Positions 42,300 through 49,677 of a DNA stretch of 64,000 bases are shown here, piece after piece (the first letter of the stretch is position 1; each line of letters opens with the position of its first letter). This DNA is from Paenibacillus sp. (lineage in GTDB: Bacteria; Bacillota; Bacilli; Paenibacillales; YIM-B00363). The stretch lies in contig NZ_JAPSKE010000010.1 of assembly GCF_031177825.1 (NCBI RefSeq), positions 62,001 through 126,000 of the forward strand, in the 5' to 3' direction. Position numbers and translations under genes: made by a program. The notes below the pieces were generated by a model. That model saw nothing but the letters and a program-made list of their open reading frames with translations. It did no database searches and had not been told where the DNA came from.

Positions 42300-42581
42300 C
42301 TACACCCCGCTAACTAAGCGGCCTAAAGTGTTGTCGGCTTCTTCTTCGGCCAAGAACGCTTCGGTACACATCGAGAGATTGATCTTCGCCATCTCCATGT
42401 ACCCGCGCTGCATGGTCTCGCGAAGGTGTCGCTTCTTCCGCTCCGTCAAATACAGCTTCATGGCCTGACGAATGAACTCGCTGCGGTTGGAGTTTTCCTT
42501 CTCGACGATGCCGTCGACCTCCTGCAGCAGGTGATCCGGTAAGCTTATCATAATTCTCTTGGTGTTGTGAACGTTGGACAC
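42300..42581 (-). CDS. ndoAI: NdoAI (EndoAI) ribbon-helix-helix antitoxin
   Basis: The GTG at 42581 (VSNVHNTKRIMISLPDHLL) gives a 93-residue product, the same length as B. subtilis EndoAI; an upstream GTG at 42593 is an alternative. An N-terminal ribbon-helix-helix (KRIMISLPDHLLQEVDGIV) is followed by the toxin-binding tail RGYMEMAKINLSMCTEAFL, which is highly conserved in EndoAI. It inhibits the adjacent toxin and can bind its own promoter. Confidence 0.93.
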   Translation of the reverse strand: MSNVHNTKRIMISLPDHLLQEVDGIVEKENSNRSEFIRQAMKLYLTERKKRHLRETMQRGYMEMAKINLSMCTEAFLAEEEADNTLGRLVSGV

Positions 42582-42761
42582 CGCGTAACGCACCCCCAGA
42601 ACATTCCGACCTCTACTCCCATTATGTCGTAAAGGAAGGCAAAATATACAAAACTAAGTATATGCCGCCGGTATATCAATTATGTTGCACCTTAGTAATG
42701 TGTAATTGATGGAACCTTTTCTACGGCTTTATACATATTCGGCAAACGACGGAAAACTCCT

Positions 42762-43949
42762 CTAAGACCTTATGCTTTTCTCGTTGGTAAAATGCAACAG
42801 CGGATTGTCGAACTCCGTCACCCGTCCGCCCTTCACGTACACGCGAGGCACGCGGTGCGACACCATGCACGTAATCTCGTAATTGATCGTTCCGAGCTTT
42901 GCCGCGAGCTCTTCCACGGGAATCGTCTCCCCGCCTTGCGTTCCGAACAACACGACTTCTTCGCCGACTTCGGCCTCGCCGTCGTCCACCCGGACCATGC
43001 ACTGGTCCATGCAGATGTTGCCGACGACCGGCACCCGCTTGCCGCGAAGGAGCGCCTCCGCCTTCCCGGTCAGCAGCCGGGAATACCCGTCCGCGTAGCC
43101 GATGGGCAGCGTGGCGATCGTCTCGCCGTCCCGCGCCGTCGCGTAGTTCGCGCCGTAGCTGACGGTGCTGCCTTGCGGCAGCCGCTTCACCATTACGACG
43201 CCCGACTTCAGCGACATGACCGGCTTCAGCTGCACCCGCTCATGGTCGACCTCTTCCGACGGATACAACCCGTACATGCTCACCCCGAGGCGCAGCATGT
43301 TCCGCGTGTAATCCGGCGTATCGATCCCCGTCGCGCTGTTGCCGGCATGCACGTACTTGAACGATATTCCTTGCCTTTGAAAATGATCCGCGATCCGCGC
43401 AAACTTCCGATACTGCTCCGTCACATGCGTCTTGTCGCATTCGTCGGCGCACGCGTAATGCGTGAACAGCCCTTCGACCGCGACGCCCGGCGTCCGAAGC
43501 GCCTTCTCCACGAAGCGGATCGCGTCTTGCTCGTCGGTCAGGCCGATACGGCCCATGCCGGTGTCCACCTTCACGTGGATGTTTACCGTCTTCGTCGGGT
43601 CTTGCGACGCCGCAGCCTCCAGCACGTCGTCGTCGAACACCGTCAGCGTAATGCCGCGGTCTCTCGCGACTTCGACGCCGGCCGCCGGCGTATAGCCGAG
43701 CACCAGAATCGGCGCTTCGATGCCGAAATGCCTTAATTCGAGCGCCTCGTCCAGGAAGGCGACCGCCAAATATTCGACGCCGTGGCGGATCGCTTCTTCG
43801 GCGACCTTCACCGCGCCATGGCCGTACGCATTCGCTTTCACGACGGCCATAATCTTTATATCGGGACCGAGGGCGATTCGGAACTGCTCCAAATTGTGGT
43901 GCAGCGCATCCAAGTCGACCTCGGCCCGCGTCCATCGGTACGTATCCAC
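42762..43949 (-). CDS. alr: Alanine racemase
   Basis: A 395-residue PLP enzyme. K38 in VVKANAYGHG is the Schiff-base lysine; the second catalytic base is the Tyr in VSYGANYATARDGE, and GYADGYSR and GNICMDQCMVRVDD are family markers. It supplies D-alanine for peptidoglycan. The GTG start at 43949 has only a weak ribosome site (CCGGATG), so translation may be modest. Two palindromes lie upstream (43978-43990 and 44020-44032). Confidence 0.96.
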   Translation of the reverse strand: MDTYRWTRAEVDLDALHHNLEQFRIALGPDIKIMAVVKANAYGHGAVKVAEEAIRHGVEYLAVAFLDEALELRHFGIEAPILVLGYTPAAGVEVARDRGITLTVFDDDVLEAAASQDPTKTVNIHVKVDTGMGRIGLTDEQDAIRFVEKALRTPGVAVEGLFTHYACADECDKTHVTEQYRKFARIADHFQRQGISFKYVHAGNSATGIDTPDYTRNMLRLGVSMYGLYPSEEVDHERVQLKPVMSLKSGVVMVKRLPQGSTVSYGANYATARDGETIATLPIGYADGYSRLLTGKAEALLRGKRVPVVGNICMDQCMVRVDDGEAEVGEEVVLFGTQGGETIPVEELAAKLGTINYEITCMVSHRVPRVYVKGGRVTEFDNPLLHFTNEKSIRS

Positions 43950-43977
43950 AGGGAAGTCACATCCGGAAACAAGTTTT

Positions 43978-43990
43978 CTTAGAACCTAAG
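43978..43990. promoter_or_regulatory. Palindrome CTTAG-AAC-CTAAG upstream of alr (site 1)
   Basis: Same CTTAG/CTAAG arms as the site at 44020-44032, centre-to-centre distance 42 bp (four helical turns), 29 bp upstream of the alr start. A further half-site TCTAAG lies between them. Confidence 0.45.
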
Positions 43991-44019
43991 TTGAATCTAA
44001 GGGTCTGCCACTGTATTAT

Positions 44020-44032
44020 CTTAGAATCTAAG
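44020..44032. promoter_or_regulatory. Palindrome CTTAGA-A-TCTAAG upstream of alr (site 2)
   Basis: A near-perfect palindrome, extended to TCTAAGAA on one side. Together with site 1 it looks like a cooperative two-site operator in the alr promoter region. Confidence 0.45.
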
Positions 44033-44072
44033 AATGGCCGTGTCAACGAACCGCGTCATCCGTTCCCCCTGC

Positions 44073-45134
44073 TTACTTCCCGGTCTGATCGAATACCGAT
44101 TGCGCCACCTTCACCATCTCTTCGTAAGGAAGATTGCCGGTGGAGAGGCGGTAATCGACGCCGTCGTGCGTCCATAGGAGCGTCCGCTGCTCGTTCTCGC
44201 CGATCAGGACGCCGACCGTTCGGCCGAGGTCGAGCTCGATGACCGTGCCGATCGAGCTGGACGCCATCCGCTCTTCCGCCGCCTTGGACTCGACGAGCGT
44301 GTAGTCGTATTCGCCGACGTACCGGATCATAATCGCGTCGCGCTCGCCGAGCTTGAAGTCCGCCGCCGACCGCTCCTCTACGCCTTCCGGCACGTATCCC
44401 GGATAGATGATGCCGAAGTGCTCGTTCGCCTCCGCGGATGGTTCGCCTTGGCCTTCGCCTTCGGTCGCCAGCACCGGCACCGACTGGATCGACACGCTCG
44501 TCATGTTCCGGTTCATATCGAACCAGTTGTCCTCGAAGCTCTTGTCGAATTCGAAGGAGCTGAACGTCACCGTGACCATCTCGTTCGCGTCCGCATCCGT
44601 CACGACGACGCGCTGCGGCTTATAGTCTTCCTTGCTCAGCCAGATTTTTTGGCGGACGAGCGAGGCGTTCTGGTAGTTGGCCAGGACGTCGAAGACGTAT
44701 GCGTTTTCCTCCGCGGTGAATTGACGCTCGTCGTCGTGAATGATCGATTGCGCCAACGTCTCGAACAAGTACGCCTGCCCTTGATTGTTCGGCCAGTCGC
44801 TCTTGAAGCGGAAGCTCTTATTCAGGTGAGGCGTCAGGACGAACACGCCTTCGTCGTTGCGCAGCACGATCTGCGTAATGTCGTTCGCCTCGTTCGTAAG
44901 CGCGATGCGGTAATACTCCGGCTTCTGATAACTGACGACGACGCCGTACTCTTGGGGCTCCTGTCCCGTATTCAACACCATGGTGCCTTCCGCGTGATAA
45001 CTCTCCAGCTTGCCCGTCAACTTCTCGATGTCGCTTACGACACCCGCTGCATCCTTCGCGCCTCCGCACGCCGCCAGCAGCAGCGTCACCGCCAACGTCA
45101 GCGCCAAGGTCATGACCCACTTGCTACGTCTCAT
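44073..45134 (-). CDS. LolA-like outer-leaflet lipoprotein (YdcC family)
   Basis: ATG 45134 follows GGAGGGGTGG; the upstream open frame lacks a signal peptide. The product has 353 residues. MRRSKWVMTLALTLAVTLLL leads to the lipobox LLAAC. The mature part is a LolA/LppX-like half-barrel (SYHAEGTMVLNTGQEPQEYG, FDVLANYQNASLVRQKIWLS), followed by a DUF4367-like C-domain (IIYPGYVPEG). The gene order ydcC-alr-ndoAI-ndoA of B. subtilis is preserved; YdcC is a sporulation-expressed lipoprotein there. Confidence 0.85.
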   Translation of the reverse strand: MRRSKWVMTLALTLAVTLLLAACGGAKDAAGVVSDIEKLTGKLESYHAEGTMVLNTGQEPQEYGVVVSYQKPEYYRIALTNEANDITQIVLRNDEGVFVLTPHLNKSFRFKSDWPNNQGQAYLFETLAQSIIHDDERQFTAEENAYVFDVLANYQNASLVRQKIWLSKEDYKPQRVVVTDADANEMVTVTFSSFEFDKSFEDNWFDMNRNMTSVSIQSVPVLATEGEGQGEPSAEANEHFGIIYPGYVPEGVEERSAADFKLGERDAIMIRYVGEYDYTLVESKAAEERMASSSIGTVIELDLGRTVGVLIGENEQRTLLWTHDGVDYRLSTGNLPYEEMVKVAQSVFDQTGK

Positions 45135-45299
45135 GAGGTCCACCCCTCCGATCGATTTATGTTCTAGACCGCGTGGCTCCCGGCGCGAGCTAGAACAATG
45201 GTACTCGATAACATGTCTATGAGGGGGGTTGGCCATTTATGCAGACTAGCATGACGAGCATGACAAGCGATCGGCGAATTGTCAGCCCCAGCCTCCAAG

Positions 45300-45895
45300 C
45301 GCCTGCATAAGTGCAGGTATCTACTCGTCCGGACGCCCGTTGTGACGTTCTACCTGCAAATGTACATCTATTTGTCCGTTCCGAGGCGCTTCCGCCCCGG
45401 ATTACCTGCCATCTTTGCAGGTATTTGACGGACATAGGCGATTTTCGTGCGAATTACCTGCACTTCTGCAGGCGACCCGCCTAAGCCACCGCCCCAACCG
45501 CCAAGCGCCTGCATAAGTGCAGTTATTTACTCGTCCCGAGCGCCCGCAGCGACGCTTTACCTGCATAAGTGCAGCTAATTAGCCGCTTCTCGGCGCTTCC
45601 GCCCCGGATTACCTGCATCTTTGCAGGTATTCGACGGACATAGGCGATTTTCGTGCGAATTACCTGCACTTCTGCAGGCGCCCTGCCTAAGCCACCGCCC
45701 CAACCGCCAAGCACCTGCATAAGTGCAGTTATTTACTCGTCCGAGCGCCCGCAGCGACGCTTTACCTGCATAAGTGCAGCTAATTAGCCGCTTCTCGGCG
45801 CTTCCACCCTGGATTACCTGCATCTTTGCAGGTATTCGACGGACATAGGCGATTTTCGTGCGAATTACCTGCACTTCTGCAGGCGCCCAGCCAAT
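45300..45895. repeat. Tandem 206-bp repeat (2.9 copies) built from twelve evenly spaced CCTGCA-N4-TGCAGG palindromes
   Basis: Units start at 45300, 45506 and 45712; the third is truncated near 45895. Each unit has four 16-bp imperfect palindromes. Their starts are 45302, 45353, 45405, 45457, 45508, 45560, 45612, 45663, 45714, 45765, 45817 and 45868, so spacing is 51 or 52 bp throughout. Centres are TAAG, TCTT or CTTC. The second palindrome of unit 1 is decayed on its right arm and the third carries a 1-bp insertion. The 780-bp non-coding gap 45135-45914 otherwise contains only an inverted GTTCTAG/CTAGAAC pair (45161-45196). Open frames across the array are by-products of the repeat. Confidence 0.92.
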
Positions 45896-45914
45896 ATCAG
45901 TTCCCCTCGTACCC

Positions 45915-46595
45915 TCATCCGTGCTCCCAGATTTCCAGCTTCGCAAGCTCGTACCGCACGATTCGTTCCCCATTCGAACCGTTCCGCACCGGCCGAAGCC
46001 AACCCGATTCGCACATGTCCTTCAGTTGACGCACCGCCGTCCGATGGTTCACCTTCAGGTGCCTCTCGACATCCAGCGGTCGAATCGTTCCTAGCTGACT
46101 GCGGGCAAGCAGTAGAATTTCCTTCTCCATCCAACGCGACCTCGTGACCGGCTCCCCCGCCGCGCGAAATCGGCTCAGCACCATGCGCAGCAACGATTGC
46201 ACCACATCCGGGCGGCTCGCCACGTCGTCGTGCGGAATCGAGACGACGCGGTACCCGAGCCCTTGCAAGAACGTCTCGCGGTTCAACTCTTCGCAATACC
46301 CCCTCCGATCCATCTCCGTCACGTGCGGTCCGAACCCCTTCACCTCGAAGACGAGCTTCTCTCCCGATCCCGGCAGCCAGACAAAGTCCGCGAAGTACGA
46401 CCTCCCCCGCCAATCCGCCACCTCGTACTCGGGGTGAAGCGCATCGAAGCTTCCGAACAACGGCCACCACACCTGGCGCAAAAACAACGTCTCGGCATAC
46501 CGCTTCCGCGCAAGCCGTCCCCGCCGTTCTCCCGTTCGTCGATCCAGATGCGATTGCAGCCAGCGCTCGTGCGCGCTTTCGAATTTTTCCGCCAA
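45915..46595 (-). CDS. PDDEXK-like nuclease domain fused to a C-terminal winged-helix-like region
   Basis: The TTG at 46595 (read MAEKFESAHERWLQSHL) has GGAGGGG 6 nt upstream; a frame start at 46679 would lie before a strong terminator. The product has about 226 residues. FADFVWLPGSGEKLVFEVKG carries the D...E-x-K core of the PDDEXK/DUF559-like fold, and GYRVVSIPHDDVASRPDVV is the usual following strand and helix. Residues about 160-222 (VERHLKVNHRTAVRQLKDMC) look like a DNA-binding winged helix. It stands alone, with no methylase or helicase, and its 3' end abuts the palindrome array. Confidence 0.72.
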   Translation of the reverse strand: MAEKFESAHERWLQSHLDRRTGERRGRLARKRYAETLFLRQVWWPLFGSFDALHPEYEVADWRGRSYFADFVWLPGSGEKLVFEVKGFGPHVTEMDRRGYCEELNRETFLQGLGYRVVSIPHDDVASRPDVVQSLLRMVLSRFRAAGEPVTRSRWMEKEILLLARSQLGTIRPLDVERHLKVNHRTAVRQLKDMCESGWLRPVRNGSNGERIVRYELAKLEIWEHG

Positions 46596-46620
46596 CCTGC
46601 GCCCCTCCTTCCGCGGACAA

Positions 46621-46668
46621 CAAAAAAAAAGCGCCCCGCCGTCCCGGAAGACGGACGAGGGCGCGCTT
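46621..46668 (-). terminator. Strong terminator after the riboswitch-controlled peptide gene
   Basis: Minus-strand GC-rich stem (GCGCCC...GTCC-GTC / GAC-GGC-GGGGCGC) followed by nine T residues, 21 nt after the stop at 46689. Confidence 0.85.
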
Positions 46669-46688
46669 CGCCACTCCATAGAAATCTA

Positions 46689-46952
46689 TCATTTGAATTT
46701 CAACATTAATAAATGCGTATTCAGCCGGGACCGCAACCGGAAGCTGCGCTCCAACACGCCCTTGCCCGTCGCGTTCTCTCGCCGGTTCCGCTCCGGAGCC
46801 GAATCGGCTTGGTCCGTCGACGCCGGCGCCACGACCGCATTAAGCCACGACGCCCGCTCCGCCGCTTGTTCCAGTTCGCCCGGTTGTCCGAAGCGCGTAA
46901 CCATCGCCGTCAAGAGCAGGACACACAACATCTTGAATAACATACGATGCAT
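46689..46952 (-). CDS. Small exported peptide under c-di-GMP riboswitch control
   Basis: An 87-residue product. ATG 46952 is 5 nt after AGGAGGT; a second ATG three codons on is possible. The N-terminus MHRMLFKMLCVLLLTAMVTR is a signal or membrane anchor; the rest is hydrophilic, polar in the middle and strongly basic at the end (ERSFRLRSRLNTHLLMLKFK). No known domain was recognised. A c-di-GMP-I aptamer and a conditional terminator lie directly upstream, and a strong terminator directly downstream, so it is a single-gene c-di-GMP target. Confidence 0.7.
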   Translation of the reverse strand: MHRMLFKMLCVLLLTAMVTRFGQPGELEQAAERASWLNAVVAPASTDQADSAPERNRRENATGKGVLERSFRLRSRLNTHLLMLKFK

Positions 46953-46976
46953 ACCTACCTCCTATAATAGACATAG

Positions 46977-47016
46977 AAAAAGCCCACTCCACAGCTGCTG
47001 CTGCAAGTGAGCCGGT
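46977..47016 (-). terminator. Expression-platform terminator of the riboswitch
   Basis: Minus strand: GGCTCACT ... AGTGGGCT with an inner CAGC/GCTG pairing, followed by TTTTT. It lies between the aptamer and the ribosome binding site of the 87-residue gene. Confidence 0.75.
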
Positions 47017-47040
47017 ACGTGCTTCGTCCGTCACGATGAC

Positions 47041-47132
47041 TGGCCCGGTTTGCGGCAACTGGCTGGCATGCTTACCTGTAAGCGTAGCCCCTATAGCTTT
47101 GCGTCCCCACCTTTCGATGGGTTTGCCTTGAA
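47041..47132 (-). promoter_or_regulatory. Cyclic di-GMP-I (GEMM-I) riboswitch aptamer
   Basis: On the minus strand the hallmark GGCAAACC, a GAAA-tetraloop hairpin (CCCATC-GAAA-GGTGGG) and GGGACGCAAAGC appear in order. They are followed by a second stem (GCTTAC-AGG-GTAAGC type) and GTTGCC, which closes on GGCAAAC. This is the class-I c-di-GMP aptamer, with the tetraloop and its receptor side. The terminator at 46977-47016 forms the likely expression platform. Confidence 0.92.
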
Positions 47133-47167
47133 TCAACAAATCGGATATGTAATTGGTTTCGATATCG

Positions 47168-47575
47168 TTATGCCCCTTCGATCTCGCCGGCGCCGGCCCA
47201 ACCGCCGCCGATATCGAACTTCGGCAACAAGTTGGACATATTGTAATTCGATTCGAAGGTGATGCTCAACCGCAGCTTCCCTTGCCTGACGGCGAACTCG
47301 AATTGGATTTCGCCGTGGGTCCATCCTACTTTATGACCCAACGCCTGGATCGCCATTCTGCGGAAATCGTTCCGCTGCGACTCCGTCAATCCGCTTGTAC
47401 CTTGGAACGGCCGAGTCTTGCTCGTCTCGAACGGATCGTGCCGGATGCCGAACTTCCCGATCACGTTGCTGCGTATTTGAACGAACACAATGCCGGACGA
47501 AAGATTCGCGAGCTCCTCGCTCAGCTTCCCGAACACCATGTTTAACTGCTTCGTTAACGACTCGGTCATCTCCAT
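47168..47575 (-). CDS. Conserved hypothetical protein, 135 residues
   Basis: ATG 47575 follows AAGGGGGGAAG. The protein is soluble, without signal peptide or transmembrane helix. Notable segments are GIVFVQIRSNVIGKFGIRHD, DFRRMAIQALGHKVGWTHGE and LRLSITFESNYNMSNLLPKF. I do not recognise catalytic residues or a named domain. It ends 36 nt before the riboswitch, so the riboswitch promoter must lie in or near its 3' end. Confidence 0.75.
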   Translation of the reverse strand: MEMTESLTKQLNMVFGKLSEELANLSSGIVFVQIRSNVIGKFGIRHDPFETSKTRPFQGTSGLTESQRNDFRRMAIQALGHKVGWTHGEIQFEFAVRQGKLRLSITFESNYNMSNLLPKFDIGGGWAGAGEIEGA

Positions 47576-47734
47576 ACATTACTTCCCCCCCTTCTGTCAA
47601 CAATAGTCTGCGCGTGTCAACTCTAGTGGGTCGTGTGTCCTATTATAGTAGAATGACCAATTTGTGACAATAGTAATTTGGCGAAATTGCGAAAAAATTC
47701 TACACGATGCGACATCCCTCGGGAAAATGGACCC

Positions 47735-47773
47735 AAAACGCAAACGACCGTTCCCGAGTTCCCGGGAACAGTC
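47735..47773 (-). terminator. Terminator of the copper-amine-oxidase-N-domain gene
   Basis: Minus-strand stem GACTGTTCCCG/CGGGAACGGTC with one wobble pair, followed by the T-rich stretch GTTTGCGTTTT. Confidence 0.75.
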
Positions 47774-47786
47774 GATCGCTGCGTAA

Positions 47787-48578
47787 TTATTCCGTAATGA
47801 TAACGCTTTGCGTCTCGGCGTCGAATTCCACCTTCGCATCGAACGCTTCGGCCAAGAAGCGCAGCGGGATGACCGTGCGGCCTTCTACCGACTCCGCCGC
47901 GACGTCGAGCTTCACGGAGACGTCGTTGACGTACGCCGTATCGCTGCCGAGCGTCAGCTTCACCGTAACGTCGCCGCGCACGACGGTCACCGTCTGCGTC
48001 GTCGCGTCGAACGACACGTCCGCTTTCAACGACGCCGCGATCGCGCGGAACGGCACCAACGTGCGTCCGTTCTTCGCGAACGGCTTCACATCGAATACCG
48101 GCTGCTTGCCGTTGACGAACGCCTTAATTCCCATGTGGCCGGCCTTGTTAAGCAGCTTCGCGAGCTTCTTCACGACCTTCGCGTCGGTCGGGTTTTGCAC
48201 CGCCGCTTCCTGTTGAGCGACAACCGCCGCTTCGATTTCGCCGTCCGCCTCGAGCTCGAGCGCAAGCGCCGCCGCGTCGACGGTCCGGTCCGCGAGGATC
48301 TCGAGAATAACCTCGGCCGACGGCTTGCCTTCGAGCTTGAGAAGCGCGTTTTCCAGACCTTTGGTGTTGCCCTGCCCGTGATCGCCATTCTTTCCGCCGC
48401 TATAGACATCCGCCGTTACGCTCGTCTCGGCTTGCACGCTCGCCTCGCTCTTCTTTTCTGCGCCTTTGCCCTTGTTGCCCTCCGCCGCGCCGACGACCGC
48501 GGATCCGATGCTCATGCTCGCCACCACCGCCGCAAGCGCGAGCAGCGTTGCCTTCTTCGAACCTGTTTTCCGATTCAT
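47787..48578 (-). CDS. Secreted copper-amine-oxidase N-terminal (stalk) domain protein
   Basis: ATG 48578 is 9 nt after AGGAGG. The product has 263 residues. A signal peptide ends at VVGAAEG. Residues about 30-150 are a Lys/Glu-rich helical region, followed by a stalk domain (about 155-263) with VFDVKPFAKNGRTLVPFRAI and GRTVIPLRFLAEAFDAKVEF. This domain is common in surface proteins of Paenibacillaceae and probably binds wall or protein rather than copper. Confidence 0.85.
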   Translation of the reverse strand: MNRKTGSKKATLLALAAVVASMSIGSAVVGAAEGNKGKGAEKKSEASVQAETSVTADVYSGGKNGDHGQGNTKGLENALLKLEGKPSAEVILEILADRTVDAAALALELEADGEIEAAVVAQQEAAVQNPTDAKVVKKLAKLLNKAGHMGIKAFVNGKQPVFDVKPFAKNGRTLVPFRAIAASLKADVSFDATTQTVTVVRGDVTVKLTLGSDTAYVNDVSVKLDVAAESVEGRTVIPLRFLAEAFDAKVEFDAETQSVIITE

Positions 48579-48712
48579 GTAACCCAGCCTCCTAGTGTTT
48601 ATGTAGTCTTGTCTTGATGAACATACCATTCGGAAGCCAGGAACGGTTTCAGGGGGTCGCGAATTTGGTACAATAGAACAAACCATGAACCAAGGGAGCT
48701 TGTTGACCGAAA

Positions 48713-49663
48713 ATGACCCCCACCCTCGCCGTCATCGGCAATGCGTTTTTAGATTTAAAGGGGTATGCTTTGCATGCCTATGACCCCGTCGGGAAGAACG
48801 TGGGCGACGTTCGCTTCGTCCACGGCGGCGTCGGGCGGAACGTCGCCGCCAATCTGGCCGCGCTGGGCGGGGCGACGCGCTTGCTCGCGACGGTCGACGA
48901 CGGCGCGCTCGGCCGAGAACTCGTCGACCGGTTGGACGCGCTCGGCGCGGATACCGGCTTCGTGCGTCCCGCCGACCGCGGCATGGGCATGTGGATGGCC
49001 ATTCTGGACGCCGCCGGGAACCTGGCCGGTTCGATCTCGCGACAGCCCGACTTCGCCGGTCTCGCCCGCCTGCTGGAGGACGCCGGGGAAGAGGCGCTTC
49101 GGGATGCCACGCATCTCGTCCTGTCGGTCGATCTCACCGAGGCGATTACCCGCCGGGCGATCGAGCTGGCGCAACGCTTCGACATCCCCGTCTACGGACT
49201 TCCGAACAACCTGCAGGTGATCGGAGAGCATCCGTCGCTGCTCGCCTCGCTCGAATGCTTCGTCTGCAATCATATCGAAGCCGAGCGGCTCAGCGGTCGC
49301 CCTTGGGGCGCGATTTCGAACGAGGAGCGGCTTGCGTCGCTCCGCGCCTTCGTCGACGATCAAGGCCCCCGCGCCATGGTCGTCACCTTGGGAGCCGAAG
49401 GCTCCGTGTACTACGACCGCATTGCGGGCCGCTCCGGCTTCCAGCCCGCGTTCCCCGCGCGGCTCGTCGATTCCAGCGGCGCGGGAGACGCCTTCGCCGC
49501 CGGGACGGCGTTCGCCTTGTCGCGCGGACTGCCGCTCGATCGGGCCGTCGTCTGCGGCGCGAAGGTCGCCGGTTGGGTCGTCGAATCCGACCGCAACGAG
49601 TGCGCCGACGCGCGGGAGCGGATGGGGCGGGATGACTTTTTCAAGAAAATGGGTTTGATATAA
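48713..49663 (+). CDS. PfkB-family carbohydrate/nucleoside kinase
   Basis: A 316-residue kinase. It has the N-terminal AVIGNAFLDLKG, the di-glycine FVHGGVGRNVAANLAALGG near residue 40, and DSSGAGDAFAAGTAF with the catalytic Asp near residue 260. The short length and VCNHIEAERLSG segment resemble pseudouridine kinase (PsuK/YeiC)-like members. The substrate is not certain and no PsuG gene is adjacent. It is followed 14 nt later by the SEC-C gene, probably in one operon. Confidence 0.85.
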   Translation: MTPTLAVIGNAFLDLKGYALHAYDPVGKNVGDVRFVHGGVGRNVAANLAALGGATRLLATVDDGALGRELVDRLDALGADTGFVRPADRGMGMWMAILDAAGNLAGSISRQPDFAGLARLLEDAGEEALRDATHLVLSVDLTEAITRRAIELAQRFDIPVYGLPNNLQVIGEHPSLLASLECFVCNHIEAERLSGRPWGAISNEERLASLRAFVDDQGPRAMVVTLGAEGSVYYDRIAGRSGFQPAFPARLVDSSGAGDAFAAGTAFALSRGLPLDRAVVCGAKVAGWVVESDRNECADARERMGRDDFFKKMGLI

Positions 49664-49677
49664 AGGAGGAGAACGGC

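Noticed and set aside
45300..45895. Regular 16-bp repeats with 35-36 bp between them, like a CRISPR array
   Set aside because: The intervening sequences are themselves repeated with a 206-bp period, the repeat centres vary, and no cas gene is nearby.
46840..47139. A 99-codon minus-strand frame across the riboswitch
   Set aside because: The sequence is explained by the c-di-GMP aptamer and terminator; there is no ribosome site for the frame.
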